Shown here: in pieces, positions 56,496-64,000 of the stretch | Layout: each line of letters begins with the position of its first letter | How positions within the stretch are numbered: position 1 is the stretch's first letter | Origin: Rhizobium binae | Lineage (GTDB): Bacteria > Pseudomonadota > Alphaproteobacteria > Rhizobiales > Rhizobiaceae | Reading direction: 5' to 3' | Length of the DNA: 64,000 bases | Assembly (NCBI RefSeq): GCF_017357225.1 | Contig: NZ_CP071604.1 | Location: 1,925,001 to 1,989,000 of the forward strand | Notes under the pieces: generated by a model | Seen by the model: only the letters and a program-made list of their open reading frames with translations | What the model was told of the DNA's origin: nothing | Databases searched by the model: none | Made by a program: the position numbers and the translations under genes

Positions 56496-56731
56496 TGCAG
56501 GGCCTTAGCGGAGAATATTAGCTTTGTTCATAATGCAGCTATGACGGGTTCGTCCATCGCGATCAACTGCCGGGGCGATATTTCTGAAGGCATTTGGCCG
56601 CCTCCCGCACCCATTCGAAGCGGAATTATTCGTGCCGAACGAAATATCCACAATCTTCCCAAGGGGATAGGATTGATTGGAAGAAACCTCCCCGCTACTC
56701 ACCGATTGGTGACAGCGGGGAAGGGTCGGTC

Positions 56732-57391
56732 ATGCTGAATGAAGCGATAAATCTTGATAGTTCGCCCGGAGCCGGTGGCGAGCCTGAACGACGCGTGCGC
56801 GACCGCGGCGCCACCGAGCGCGCCATCCTTGCCGCTGCCAAGAGCCTGCTGGCGGAGGAAGGCTTCCAGAATTTCGGCATCAATGCGGTCGCCCGCCGCG
56901 CCGGTTGCGACAAGCAGTTGATCTATCGCTATTATGGCGGCCTTGACGGTCTGGTCGAGGCGATCGGCGCCGATCTCGGCACATGGGTGAGGGATCGTAT
57001 TCCGGAAGATGCCGGCGGGATGTTCCTGCTCACCTACGGTGATTTGATGGAGCGGCTGGCGCTGCTTCTGCTCGACGCCTTGAAAAATGACCCGCTCATG
57101 CGCCGCATCCTCGCCTGGGAGGTCTCGGAAAATACCGAGCAGGTGAGGCGGCTTTCTGAAGCACGCTCAAAGGCTCTCGCCCTCTGGTTGGATCGCATGC
57201 GCGGTTCGCTGGCACCGCCGAAGGGCGTGGATGCCACCGCCGTCAACGCGGTCGTCATCGCAAGTATCCAACACCTGGTGCTTGCCGGGGCGGCCGGCGG
57301 CCAGTGCGCCGGCCTTTCGCTGAAGACGTCAAAGGATTGGGAGAAGGCGGCGCTAGCGCTGAAGCGTCTCGTACGCGGCGTCTATGGCTGA
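56732..57391 (+). CDS. TetR/AcrR family transcriptional regulator
   Basis: This 219-residue protein has a helix-turn-helix at about 28-70 (RAILAAAKSLLAEEGFQNFGINAVARRAGCDKQLIYRYYGGLDGL). The C-terminal ligand-binding region is helical. Ligand and targets unknown. GGGGAAGGGT lies upstream of the ATG. Divergent from map, so it may regulate itself or map. Confidence 0.85.
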   Translation: MLNEAINLDSSPGAGGEPERRVRDRGATERAILAAAKSLLAEEGFQNFGINAVARRAGCDKQLIYRYYGGLDGLVEAIGADLGTWVRDRIPEDAGGMFLLTYGDLMERLALLLLDALKNDPLMRRILAWEVSENTEQVRRLSEARSKALALWLDRMRGSLAPPKGVDATAVNAVVIASIQHLVLAGAAGGQCAGLSLKTSKDWEKAALALKRLVRGVYG

Positions 57392-57489
57392 GGTTCGCGT
57401 TATCCACAGGAGGCGGGTCCGGCGTTAACCTTAACGAATGGTTTACATTGCGTGGGGCGTGTTAAGCCGACACTGTGTCATCAGCAGAG

Positions 57490-57693
57490 ATGGTACGAGT
57501 GAGAGTCCCGAGTTTGTCCATGGGAAGCAAGATCGCCAAGGCCGTGTTCCTGATGACGGCAATAATGTTCTTCGCAGTCCTGGCGCTGGATATCGCAGTT
57601 CCGACGCTGGTGCTCTGCACCATGGCATTGTCGAGCTGGGTGGTCTCGCTCGATCTGCCCGTCGTGCGCAAGCAGAGAGGAGAGACCGCATGA
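57490..57693 (+). CDS. Small membrane protein, coupled to the DUF6105 gene
   Basis: This is about 67 residues with a long hydrophobic stretch, the two halves of which could form one or two helices (about 17-52, AKAVFLMTAIMFFAVLALDI onward). The end overlaps the start of the DUF6105 gene by four bases, so the pair is translationally linked. The start is uncertain (GTG at 57475, ATG at 57490 or 57520). Confidence 0.55.
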   Translation: MVRVRVPSLSMGSKIAKAVFLMTAIMFFAVLALDIAVPTLVLCTMALSSWVVSLDLPVVRKQRGETA

Positions 57694-58022
57694 AGTGGTT
57701 TCTGATCTTCTGGGCCGGCCCCATCGTCTTTCTGGGCGGATGGTACTGGCTCTCCTATTACGACATCAATTTTGGCTTCCTGATGCTGACGCGCCAGGTC
57801 CATGACTTGACGTTCCAGATCTACGGCGAGGCGCTCGGCATGCCGCCGGAGGCTATCCCGCCGCTCGTTGCTCGGGCGATCGCCGTCGACAGTCTCGTCG
57901 TCTTCGCCATCCTTGGCTTCAGAAGGCGTAAGCCGATCATGGCTTGGTGGCAGGCGCGTCAGGCGCTGAATTCATCTCCATCAGACCTTGCCAGCAAGGA
58001 AAGCCTGTCGAGCGCGCCCTGA
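57690..58022 (+). CDS. DUF6105 membrane protein
   Basis: This 110-residue protein begins [20 protein letters not shown] and continues with a conserved membrane region ([48 protein letters not shown]). The pattern fits the DUF6105 family of rhizobia. The function is unknown. Its 3' end overlaps the ruvX gene by 64 bases in the opposite direction. Confidence 0.75.
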   Translation: MKWFLIFWAGPIVFLGGWYWLSYYDINFGFLMLTRQVHDLTFQIYGEALGMPPEAIPPLVARAIAVDSLVVFAILGFRRRKPIMAWWQARQALNSSPSDLASKESLSSAP

Positions 58023-58453
58023 AGGATGAAGCTGGCCGCTGCCGAATCGATACGTTCGGCGCGTTTGGCCCGCGAGACGTCCATTTCGAGCAGCGTCCGT
58101 TCGGCTGCGACGGTCGAAAGCCGCTCATCCCAATAGACGAAGGGCAGCGCCGTCTTCTGCTCCATGTTGCGCACGAAGGCGCGCGTCGCCTGCACGCGTG
58201 GGCCTGCCGACCCGTCCATGTTCATCGGCAGGCCGATCACGAAACCCGCGACCTTTTCCGTTGCCGCGAAATCCAGCAGCGCCTGCGCATCGATGGTGAA
58301 TTTGACACGGCGGATTACCGGCCGCGGCGTAGCGAAACGCCGTCCGAGATCGGACATCGAAAGCCCGATCGTCTTGGTGCCGAGATCAAGGCCGGCGATC
58401 GCCTGCCCGGGGGCAAGAATCCGGGCCATATCCTCGATCGTCAGCACCGTCAT
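57959..58453 (-). CDS. ruvX: Putative Holliday junction resolvase RuvX (YqgF)
   Basis: This 164-residue RNase H-like nuclease has the [15 protein letters not shown] motif near 20-34 (first catalytic Asp), [31 protein letters not shown] and a C-terminal Asp near 139 ([15 protein letters not shown]). YqgF-family proteins act in 16S rRNA 5'-end processing and in Holliday junction resolution. Its 3' end overlaps the DUF6105 gene. Confidence 0.9.
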   Translation of the reverse strand: MTVLTIEDMARILAPGQAIAGLDLGTKTIGLSMSDLGRRFATPRPVIRRVKFTIDAQALLDFAATEKVAGFVIGLPMNMDGSAGPRVQATRAFVRNMEQKTALPFVYWDERLSTVAAERTLLEMDVSRAKRAERIDSAAASFILQGALDRLSLLARSDGDEFSA

Positions 58454-58566
58454 TACCGTTTCATCCTGTCAAAAGAAATTGAAGCCGCCGCCGCTTCCCT
58501 TCGCCGGCGCATGAGATATGTCCTTACCATCGAAATCAGATTTTGCATCACGTTAGGAGAGATTTC

Positions 58567-59271
58567 ATGAAGATCACCTGGCTTGGCCATTCCGCCTTTC
58601 GCATCGAAACCGGCAAAGCGAAGATCCTGCTCGACCCGTTCCTCAATCATAATGCTTCCTTTGCCGGCCAGGACATCAAGGATGTTTCTTCAGGCATCAC
58701 CCATATCCTGCTGACGCACGGTCATGGCGACCATGTCGGAGATACGATCGCCCTCGCCAAGGAAACCGGCGCCGTCGTTCTCGCCAATGCCGATCTCGCC
58801 GCCTGGCTGGGTTCCAAGGGCGTTGACAGGATCGAAATGGGAAATACCGGCGGCACGGTCACCTTCGGCGGCTTCTCGGCGACCTTCACCAATGCGCTGC
58901 ATTCCTCTGCCCAGATCACCGAAGACGGCGTCTCGCACGCGCTCGGCAACGCCAACGGCCTGATGCTGCATTTCGACGACGAAGCCTCAATCTTCGCCAT
59001 GGGCGACACCGACATCTTCTCCGACATGGGGCTGATCAACGAACTGCACCAGCCCGATATCGGTTTCGTGCCGGTTGGCGACCGCTTCACCATGGGCGGC
59101 GCGGTGGCGGCACTCGCCTGCCAGCGTTACTTCAGCTTCAAGACCGCCATCCCCTGCCATTTCGGCACCTTCCCGATCATCGATCAGACTGCCGATAAGT
59201 TCATTGACGGCATGGAGGGATCGAAGACGCGGGTGAAGGCGCTGAAGCCTGCCGAGAGCCTGTCGATCTGA
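58567..59271 (+). CDS. UPF0173 metal-dependent hydrolase (metallo-beta-lactamase fold)
   Basis: This 234-residue protein has the HxHxDH metal motif [10 protein letters not shown] near 57-66, a conserved [14 protein letters not shown]-terminus, [11 protein letters not shown] and [12 protein letters not shown]0173 members are annotated as metal-dependent hydrolases of unknown substrate. TAGGAGAG lies upstream of the ATG at 58567. Divergent from ruvX. Confidence 0.9.
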   Translation: MKITWLGHSAFRIETGKAKILLDPFLNHNASFAGQDIKDVSSGITHILLTHGHGDHVGDTIALAKETGAVVLANADLAAWLGSKGVDRIEMGNTGGTVTFGGFSATFTNALHSSAQITEDGVSHALGNANGLMLHFDDEASIFAMGDTDIFSDMGLINELHQPDIGFVPVGDRFTMGGAVAALACQRYFSFKTAIPCHFGTFPIIDQTADKFIDGMEGSKTRVKALKPAESLSI

Positions 59272-59340
59272 CGAAACCCCGTTGCACCGGGCGGACATGG
59301 CCTTTATAGCGAGTAGGAAAAATCCTATCCGGAGAATGCC

Positions 59341-59628
59341 ATGTCCGTCGATCTTGCCACCGTGAAGCGCGTCGCCAAACTTGCCCGTATTGCCGTCTCC
59401 GAGGACGAGGCAAATCGTATGGTCGGCGAGCTGAACGGCATCCTGGGCTTCGTCGAGCAGCTCTCCGAAGTCAATGTCGACGGCGTCGAGGCGATGACGT
59501 CGGTCACCCCGATGGCGATGAAGAAGCGGGCCGATGTGGTGAGCGATGGCAACAAGGCCGCCGATATCGTCGCCAACGCGCCGGTCACCGACCATAATTT
59601 CTTCCTGGTGCCGAAAGTCGTCGAATAG
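59341..59628 (+). CDS. gatC: Aspartyl/glutamyl-tRNA amidotransferase subunit C
   Basis: This 95-residue subunit stabilises the GatAB amidotransferase. Conserved segments are [39 protein letters not shown] and a C-terminal [17 protein letters not shown]. It begins behind CGGAGAATGCC. It is followed by gatA; 59 bases separate the two. Confidence 0.95.
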   Translation: MSVDLATVKRVAKLARIAVSEDEANRMVGELNGILGFVEQLSEVNVDGVEAMTSVTPMAMKKRADVVSDGNKAADIVANAPVTDHNFFLVPKVVE

Positions 59629-59687
59629 GGCGTCGAAAGCCTCTTTCCGACCCTGTTGCCAATTTAAAGATCTGAAGCGAAAACACG

Positions 59688-61169
59688 ATGAGCGAACTCA
59701 CCAGCCTGACCATTGCCGAAGCCCGCCGGAAACTGCGCGCCAAGGAGATCACCGCAATCGAACTCACCGACGCTTATATCGCGGCGATCGATGCGGCCAA
59801 TGAGCGGCTGAACGCCTATGTGAAGGTCACGCCGGACCTTGCCCGCGTCATGGCCAGGAAATCGGACGAGCGGATCGCCGCCGGCGCGGCGGGCGAGCTG
59901 GAAGGCATTCCGCTCGGCATCAAGGATCTCTTCGCCACCGTCGGTGTCCACACCCAGGCCTGCAGCCATATCCTCGACGGGTTCGAGCCGCGATATGAAT
60001 CGACGGTCACGCAGAACCTTTGGGACGACGGCGCCGTCATGCTCGGCAAGCTGAACATGGACGAATTCGCCATGGGCTCGTCCAACGAGACCTCCTATTA
60101 CGGCCCGGTGATCAATCCCTGGCGAGCTGAGGGCTCCAACCAGCAGCTCGTTCCGGGCGGCTCCTCCGGCGGCTCGGCCGCGGCCGTCGCCGCGCATCTT
60201 TGCGCCGGCGCCACCGCGACCGATACCGGCGGCTCGATCCGCCAGCCCGCCGCCTTCACCGGTACCGTCGGCATCAAGCCGACCTATGGCCGCTGCTCGC
60301 GCTGGGGCACCGTCGCTTTCGCCTCCTCGCTCGATCAGGCCGGTCCGATCGCCCGCGACGTGCGCGATGCCGCGATCCTCTTGAAGTCGATGGCAAGCGT
60401 CGACGCCAAGGACACGACCTCGGTGGATCTGCCCGTGCCGGATTACGAGGCCGTGCTCGGCCAGTCGCTGAAGGGCATGAAGATCGGCATCCCGAACGAA
60501 TATCGCGTCGACGGCATGCCTGAGGAGATCGAGACCCTGTGGCGCCAGGGCATTGCCTGGCTGAAGGATGCCGGCGCCGAGATCGTCGATATTTCGCTGC
60601 CGCACACCAAATATGCGCTTCCGGCCTATTACATCGTCGCTCCTGCCGAGGCATCCTCGAATCTGGCGCGGTACGACGGCGTGCGCTACGGCCTGCGCGT
60701 CGACGGCAAGGATATCGTCGACATGTACGAGAAGACGCGCGCCGCCGGCTTCGGCCAGGAAGTCAAGCGCCGCATCATGATCGGCACCTATGTGCTGTCG
60801 GCCGGCTATTACGATGCCTATTACATCCGCGCCCAAAAGGTCCGCACGCTGATCAAGCGCGATTTCGAGCTTGCCTTCGACGCCGGCGTCGACGCCATCC
60901 TGACCCCGGCCACCCCATCCTCGGCCTTCGGCGTCGCCGACGAGAACCTCGCCGCCGATCCGGTGAAAATGTACCTGAACGACATCTTCACGGTGACGGT
61001 CAACATGGCCGGCCTGCCGGGCATCGCCGTGCCTGCCGGCCTCGACCAGAAGGGCCTGCCGCTCGGCCTGCAGCTGATCGGCAAGGCGTTCGACGAGGAA
61101 ACCCTCTTCAAGACCGCTTACGTCATCGAACAGGCCGCCGGCAAGTTCACGCCGGCGAAGTGGTGGTAA
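59688..61169 (+). CDS. gatA: Aspartyl/glutamyl-tRNA amidotransferase subunit A
   Basis: This 493-residue amidase converts Glu-tRNA-Gln (and Asp-tRNA-Asn) to Gln-tRNA-Gln (Asn-tRNA-Asn). The Ser-cisSer-Lys motif fits: Lys near 81 in [11 protein letters not shown], and [32 protein letters not shown] near 157-188. The TGG TGG TAA end overlaps the next start. Together with gatC it forms a unit that ends before the unrelated genes preceding gatB. Confidence 0.97.
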   Translation: MSELTSLTIAEARRKLRAKEITAIELTDAYIAAIDAANERLNAYVKVTPDLARVMARKSDERIAAGAAGELEGIPLGIKDLFATVGVHTQACSHILDGFEPRYESTVTQNLWDDGAVMLGKLNMDEFAMGSSNETSYYGPVINPWRAEGSNQQLVPGGSSGGSAAAVAAHLCAGATATDTGGSIRQPAAFTGTVGIKPTYGRCSRWGTVAFASSLDQAGPIARDVRDAAILLKSMASVDAKDTTSVDLPVPDYEAVLGQSLKGMKIGIPNEYRVDGMPEEIETLWRQGIAWLKDAGAEIVDISLPHTKYALPAYYIVAPAEASSNLARYDGVRYGLRVDGKDIVDMYEKTRAAGFGQEVKRRIMIGTYVLSAGYYDAYYIRAQKVRTLIKRDFELAFDAGVDAILTPATPSSAFGVADENLAADPVKMYLNDIFTVTVNMAGLPGIAVPAGLDQKGLPLGLQLIGKAFDEETLFKTAYVIEQAAGKFTPAKWW

Positions 61170-61663
61170 CGGACCTAACAATTCGAAAGATAACGGCTGC
61201 CGATCACGAAGCGGTCGGCGCCGTAGGCTTTGCCGCATGGGCTGCAAGCGACGCCTTCGAGGACAGCTATCTCGATCCCGATGTGATTGCCAAAGTAAAG
61301 CACGAGTTCACCATCTTTCCGGGAGAGACGAGCGGCGATATTTTCGTTGCCGAACTCGGCCAGGCGATCATCGGTTGGGGCGCGCGCGAAAACGAACCGG
61401 ATTATGTGTCCGACCTATGGGGGGTGCATCCCGATCATCAGGGCAGGGGCATCGGCCGGGCGCTTCTGTTTCATCTGTGCGCGCTGATGGCGGCGGAAGG
61501 GTTGATGATCGCCCGGCTCGATACGCACGCCAAAAACAAGGGCGCGATCCGGCTTTACGAACGCTGCGGTTTCACCATCGTCTGGCGCGGCCGTGAATTT
61601 TCCAGAAGCATGGGCGTCGAGCTCGAAAAGGTACATCTGGAGAAGCGGCTGGCTCATCGATAG
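61163..61663 (+). CDS. GNAT family N-acetyltransferase
   Basis: This 166-residue protein has an acetyl-CoA-binding Q-x-x-G-x-G/A motif, [11 protein letters not shown] near 92-102, and the usual [15 protein letters not shown] segment near 134-148. The start is GTG at 61160 or 61163, inside the end of gatA, giving translational coupling. The substrate is unknown. Confidence 0.85.
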   Translation: MVTDLTIRKITAADHEAVGAVGFAAWAASDAFEDSYLDPDVIAKVKHEFTIFPGETSGDIFVAELGQAIIGWGARENEPDYVSDLWGVHPDHQGRGIGRALLFHLCALMAAEGLMIARLDTHAKNKGAIRLYERCGFTIVWRGREFSRSMGVELEKVHLEKRLAHR

Positions 61664-61685
61664 CTGGAACCAAGGAGGTGGTTTT

Positions 61686-61961
61686 ATGGCGAACAATGAT
61701 GTTGCGCAACTGATCGAGGCAATCGATCGTCTTGCGACTGGTAGTTTCGTCATGGGCGCGGATTGGCAGGCAGTTCATGATATCTGTCAGCGCCACGAAG
61801 GGGAACAGCCGTTCGACTGGGGCCATGCTCTTTGCCATCGCATCGAGGGCGACGACTGGAATGCCGATTACTGGTATCGCCGCGCCGGCAAGACGCGCGG
61901 CACGGGCACGATGGCCGACGAATGGGCGGCGATGCGAGCGGTATTGTCTCAGAAGCCCTGA
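61686..61961 (+). CDS. Hypothetical acidic protein
   Basis: This 91-residue protein begins MANNDVAQLIEAIDRLATG and has a Trp/His-rich middle (ADWQAVHDICQRHEGEQPFDWGHALCHRIEGDDWNADYWYRRAG). AAGGAGGTGG precedes the ATG at 61686. Small conserved rhizobial protein of unknown function, 22 bases after the acetyltransferase. Confidence 0.7.
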   Translation: MANNDVAQLIEAIDRLATGSFVMGADWQAVHDICQRHEGEQPFDWGHALCHRIEGDDWNADYWYRRAGKTRGTGTMADEWAAMRAVLSQKP

Positions 61962-62012
61962 GGCTGAACCCCTGACCTCGCCGATTTGAGGCGCGATCAG
62001 GTTGATTGCCGA

Positions 62013-62270
62013 TTATCTATTGTTCAGCTGTGATCTGACCAACTTTAACCCTCTTTCGGTTATCCGGTAGGGCTGGCCGCCTGACGATTTAATCGCCTTC
62101 AGCCGCTTCAGCCTGCGGAAGAGATCGAGGTCGACGCCGGGATAGAGCCAGCCGTCGCGGGTGAAGCAACTGACTGCCTCGATCTTCCTGTCGTCGTCGC
62201 GGGTGATTTCGATGCGGCCGCCTTGGGCCATAAGATGCAGGATGCGCTGCTCCGTGCGAGAAATGTCCAT
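62013..62270 (-). CDS. YjhX-family (UPF0386) toxin-like protein
   Basis: This 85-residue protein begins MDISRTEQRILHLMAQGGRI and has a winged-helix-like composition with C-terminal ITERGLKLVRSQL. It matches the YjhX/UPF0386 family, which in E. coli is a proposed toxin with antitoxin YjhQ (a GNAT-type acetyltransferase). Here a GNAT gene lies 308 bases away on the other strand, divergently transcribed. No strong ribosome-binding site was found. Confidence 0.8.
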   Translation of the reverse strand: MDISRTEQRILHLMAQGGRIEITRDDDRKIEAVSCFTRDGWLYPGVDLDLFRRLKRLKAIKSSGGQPYRITERGLKLVRSQLNNR

Positions 62271-62447
62271 GTATTTAGATCCGGTATCGCGCCCGGCAGG
62301 GCGCACAAAAACGGTCTGACGCTCGATCGAACATCAGGGCTTCGTTTTTTCAGGCCCATGCGCACAAGAAACTTGCGGGCAGGGCCTTTACCGGGTCTCA
62401 GACAGGTTCAACATAAACACCTCGATAGGGTTTTGTATTGAGGTCGC

Positions 62448-62470
62448 AAAAGGCGGTCAAGAGCGCCTTT
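62448..62470. terminator. Short hairpin between yjhX-like and acetyltransferase genes
   Basis: AAAGGC and GCCTTT with an 11-base middle section. It is not followed by a T run, so the terminator role is doubtful. The rest of 62271-62577 shows no gene. Confidence 0.3.
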
Positions 62471-62577
62471 GTCGTTCAAAACCCGTCGAAAATCATGGTT
62501 TCCACCCGTCATCCTTTGGGGGCACTGGTAAAATCCGCGACTCAATGGTCTAGTTGAGGGGTAACGCGGAGGTGTCT

Positions 62578-63084
62578 TTGATCCACATTCGCAATGCCCG
62601 CGACGGGGAAGCGGAACTGTTGAGTGAAATCGGGCTGAGGGCCTGGCAGAGGGCGATGGCGTCGATCGGCGAATCGGACGCGATGATCGACGCAGCGCGT
62701 AGCGCCTTTCGCAACTTTGTGGAAAACGACTGGCTGACCATCACCGTCGTCGAACAGAACGGCCAGGTCGCCGGCTGGGCGGCGCGCGAGGGCCTGGATG
62801 AAACCATCTCGGATTTCTGGATCGACCCCGTCTTCACCGGCCAGGGGCTGGGTTCGGCGCTTCTCGAGCGCATCGAAAAGGAGATCGCCGAACAGGGCTT
62901 CGACAAGGCAGCGATGCAGACCCATTCCGGCAACGGCGAGGCGATCGGCTTTTTCCGGAAACACGGCTACAGCATCCACTGGCTCTCGGTCGCCTATAAT
63001 CCGAAGCTCGACCGCGACGTGCCCTCCGTCGGGCTGACGAAGCAGCTCGTCTCCGACGGCGGCGGATACGGAGAGGAATTCTGA
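62578..63084 (+). CDS. GNAT family N-acetyltransferase
   Basis: This 168-residue acetyltransferase has the acetyl-CoA motif TGQGLGSALLERIEKEI near 88-104, and FWIDPVFTGQG. The start is TTG at 62578 behind GGAGGTGTC (an alternative TTG at 62554 lacks one). It is the best candidate for the YjhQ-type partner of the YjhX-like gene, which it faces divergently, though I cannot confirm this. Confidence 0.85.
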   Translation: MIHIRNARDGEAELLSEIGLRAWQRAMASIGESDAMIDAARSAFRNFVENDWLTITVVEQNGQVAGWAAREGLDETISDFWIDPVFTGQGLGSALLERIEKEIAEQGFDKAAMQTHSGNGEAIGFFRKHGYSIHWLSVAYNPKLDRDVPSVGLTKQLVSDGGGYGEEF

Positions 63085-63088
63085 CGTT

Positions 63089-63400
63089 TCAAAGGCTCTG
63101 GAGAAGGTACAGGCTCCATTGCGGCGCGAAGATTAGCACCGCAGTCAAAGCGCCGTGCATAACCAGGATTCCCATGAGGACCGAACGGAACGGTTCCTTT
63201 CGCGTCTTGTGCCGCAGCAACTGCTGTGCCGCCACGGCGCCAATGCTGCCACCGACCAGCGCAAGCATCAGAAGTGTGCGTTCGCTTATGCGCCACCGGC
63301 CGTGGCGCGCCGCCTGCTTGTCCAGGAAATAGACCCAAAAGGCCAAGAGGTTCAGCGCCAGAAACAATGCGGCCAATTTGGTGATATCGGTCATCGTCAT
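63089..63400 (-). CDS. DUF1294 membrane protein
   Basis: This 103-residue protein has about three hydrophobic helices (about 8-25, 43-60, 73-95) and the DUF1294 motif [35 protein letters not shown]. It lies convergent to the acetyltransferase with a 4-base gap. Function unknown. The start is 63400 or 63394. Confidence 0.85.
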   Translation of the reverse strand: MTMTDITKLAALFLALNLLAFWVYFLDKQAARHGRWRISERTLLMLALVGGSIGAVAAQQLLRHKTRKEPFRSVLMGILVMHGALTAVLIFAPQWSLYLLQSL

Positions 63401-63546
63401 GCCGCAACTCTATCGTGACCCGGTTAACTCATGCCAAATGTCGCCAAGGCCGCCGAACCGCACTGCGCTCATGGCGAAAGCCTTGCACCGGCACGCCATT
63501 TCCTTTACCTCACCAGTGGAAAAGAACAGCCTGCAAAGAGTATCAG

Positions 63547-64000
63547 ATGACCCTTGTCGACGTCCGCACGCCTGATCCGAAACGCTTCATCCCCGGCGCC
63601 ACCGGCGACTGGGAAGTCATCGTCGGCATGGAAGTCCATGCCCAGGTGCTGTCGAATTCGAAGCTCTTCTCCGGCGCCTCGACGGAATTCGGCAAGCCGC
63701 AGAATTCGAACGTGTCGCTCGTCGATGCCGCCATGCCCGGCATGCTGCCTGTCATCAACGAGGAATGCGTGAAACAGGCGGTGCGCACCGGGCTTGGCCT
63801 CAAGGCTCAGATCAACAAGCGTTCGCTCTTCGACCGCAAGAACTATTTCTATCCCGACCTGCCGCAGGGCTATCAGATCTCGCAGTTCAAGGACCCGATC
63901 GTCGGCGAGGGCAAGATCGTCATTTCTCTCGGGCCGGACCGTCAGGGCCAGTTCGAGGACATCGAGATCGGCATCGAGCGCCTGCATCTGGAACAGGATG
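63547..64000 (+). CDS. gatB: Aspartyl/glutamyl-tRNA amidotransferase subunit B (start only)
   Basis: The first 151 residues are visible before the window ends. They begin [20 protein letters not shown] and contain the family's [39 protein letters not shown] and [16 protein letters not shown] motifs. GatB activates the transamidation reaction with GatA and GatC. It is separated from gatA by five accessory genes on both strands. Confidence 0.93.
   Translation, partial: MTLVDVRTPDPKRFIPGATGDWEVIVGMEVHAQVLSNSKLFSGASTEFGKPQNSNVSLVDAAMPGMLPVINEECVKQAVRTGLGLKAQINKRSLFDRKNYFYPDLPQGYQISQFKDPIVGEGKIVISLGPDRQGQFEDIEIGIERLHLEQD

Overview
This window looks like a stretch of core chromosome from a Rhizobium species (Rhizobiaceae, R. 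etli / R. leguminosarum type). It is GC-rich, with short intergenic gaps and alphaproteobacterial gene sets: ExoR, PopZ, a fused SecDF, TrmFO, GatCAB, DUF1127 proteins, PhnA-like and CsbD stress genes, and promoters of the EcfG (general stress sigma) type. The species assignment is inference from gene content only.

Layout. 0-4.2 kb: lytic transglycosylase, NAD-dependent epimerase, a 351-bp MITE-like palindromic element, glycerate 2-kinase and a small unknown protein. 4.3-10.9 kb: an accessory, stress-flavoured region of small genes (two converging low-affinity iron permease-like genes, a PhnA-like membrane protein behind a 25-residue membrane peptide, a zinc-ribbon-like gene pair, a lipoprotein, CsbD, a KTSC protein), with three EcfG-type promoters, tRNA-Asn, tRNA-Cys and an AT-rich patch. 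11-19 kb: a Pcm-like methyltransferase, popZ, valS, a FadL/OmpP1-like porin and exoR. 19-29.5 kb: xthA, erpA, dgt, argS, a giant SPOR protein, nagZ, scpA and scpB. 29.7-40 kb: an envelope and export block (tatABC, serS, surE, pcm, an NlpD-like LysM/LytM lipoprotein, a DUF815 ATPase, yajC, secDF). 40-46.5 kb: a Mth938-like protein, a catalytically degenerate squalene-synthase homologue, trmFO, two DUF1127 genes with CCUCC-loop small RNA structures, and a DUF2157/GDYxxLxY membrane pair. 46.6-64 kb: tRNA-Leu, tig, an NTF2-like protein, a B12-type radical SAM protein, an endo/exonuclease/phosphatase, sthA, an FMN-dependent 2-hydroxyacid dehydrogenase lying between radC and a degenerate second copy of the radC 3' end, map, a TetR regulator, a DUF6105 pair, ruvX, a UPF0173 hydrolase, gatC-gatA, five accessory genes and the start of gatB.

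The most interesting signals are: (1) a minus-strand small RNA near 44.4 kb with three hairpins that each expose a CCUCC anti-Shine-Dalgarno loop, next to a DUF1127 gene whose 3' UTR carries the same motif; (2) the radC 3'-end duplication bracketing a dehydrogenase gene; (3) a cluster of EcfG-type promoters in the small-gene region; and (4) two enzyme families that have lost catalytic residues (phytoene/squalene synthase-like and LytM/M23-like).

Coordinates of start codons were adjusted from ribosome-binding sites, signal peptides and overlaps. All family names come from pattern recognition, not database searches.
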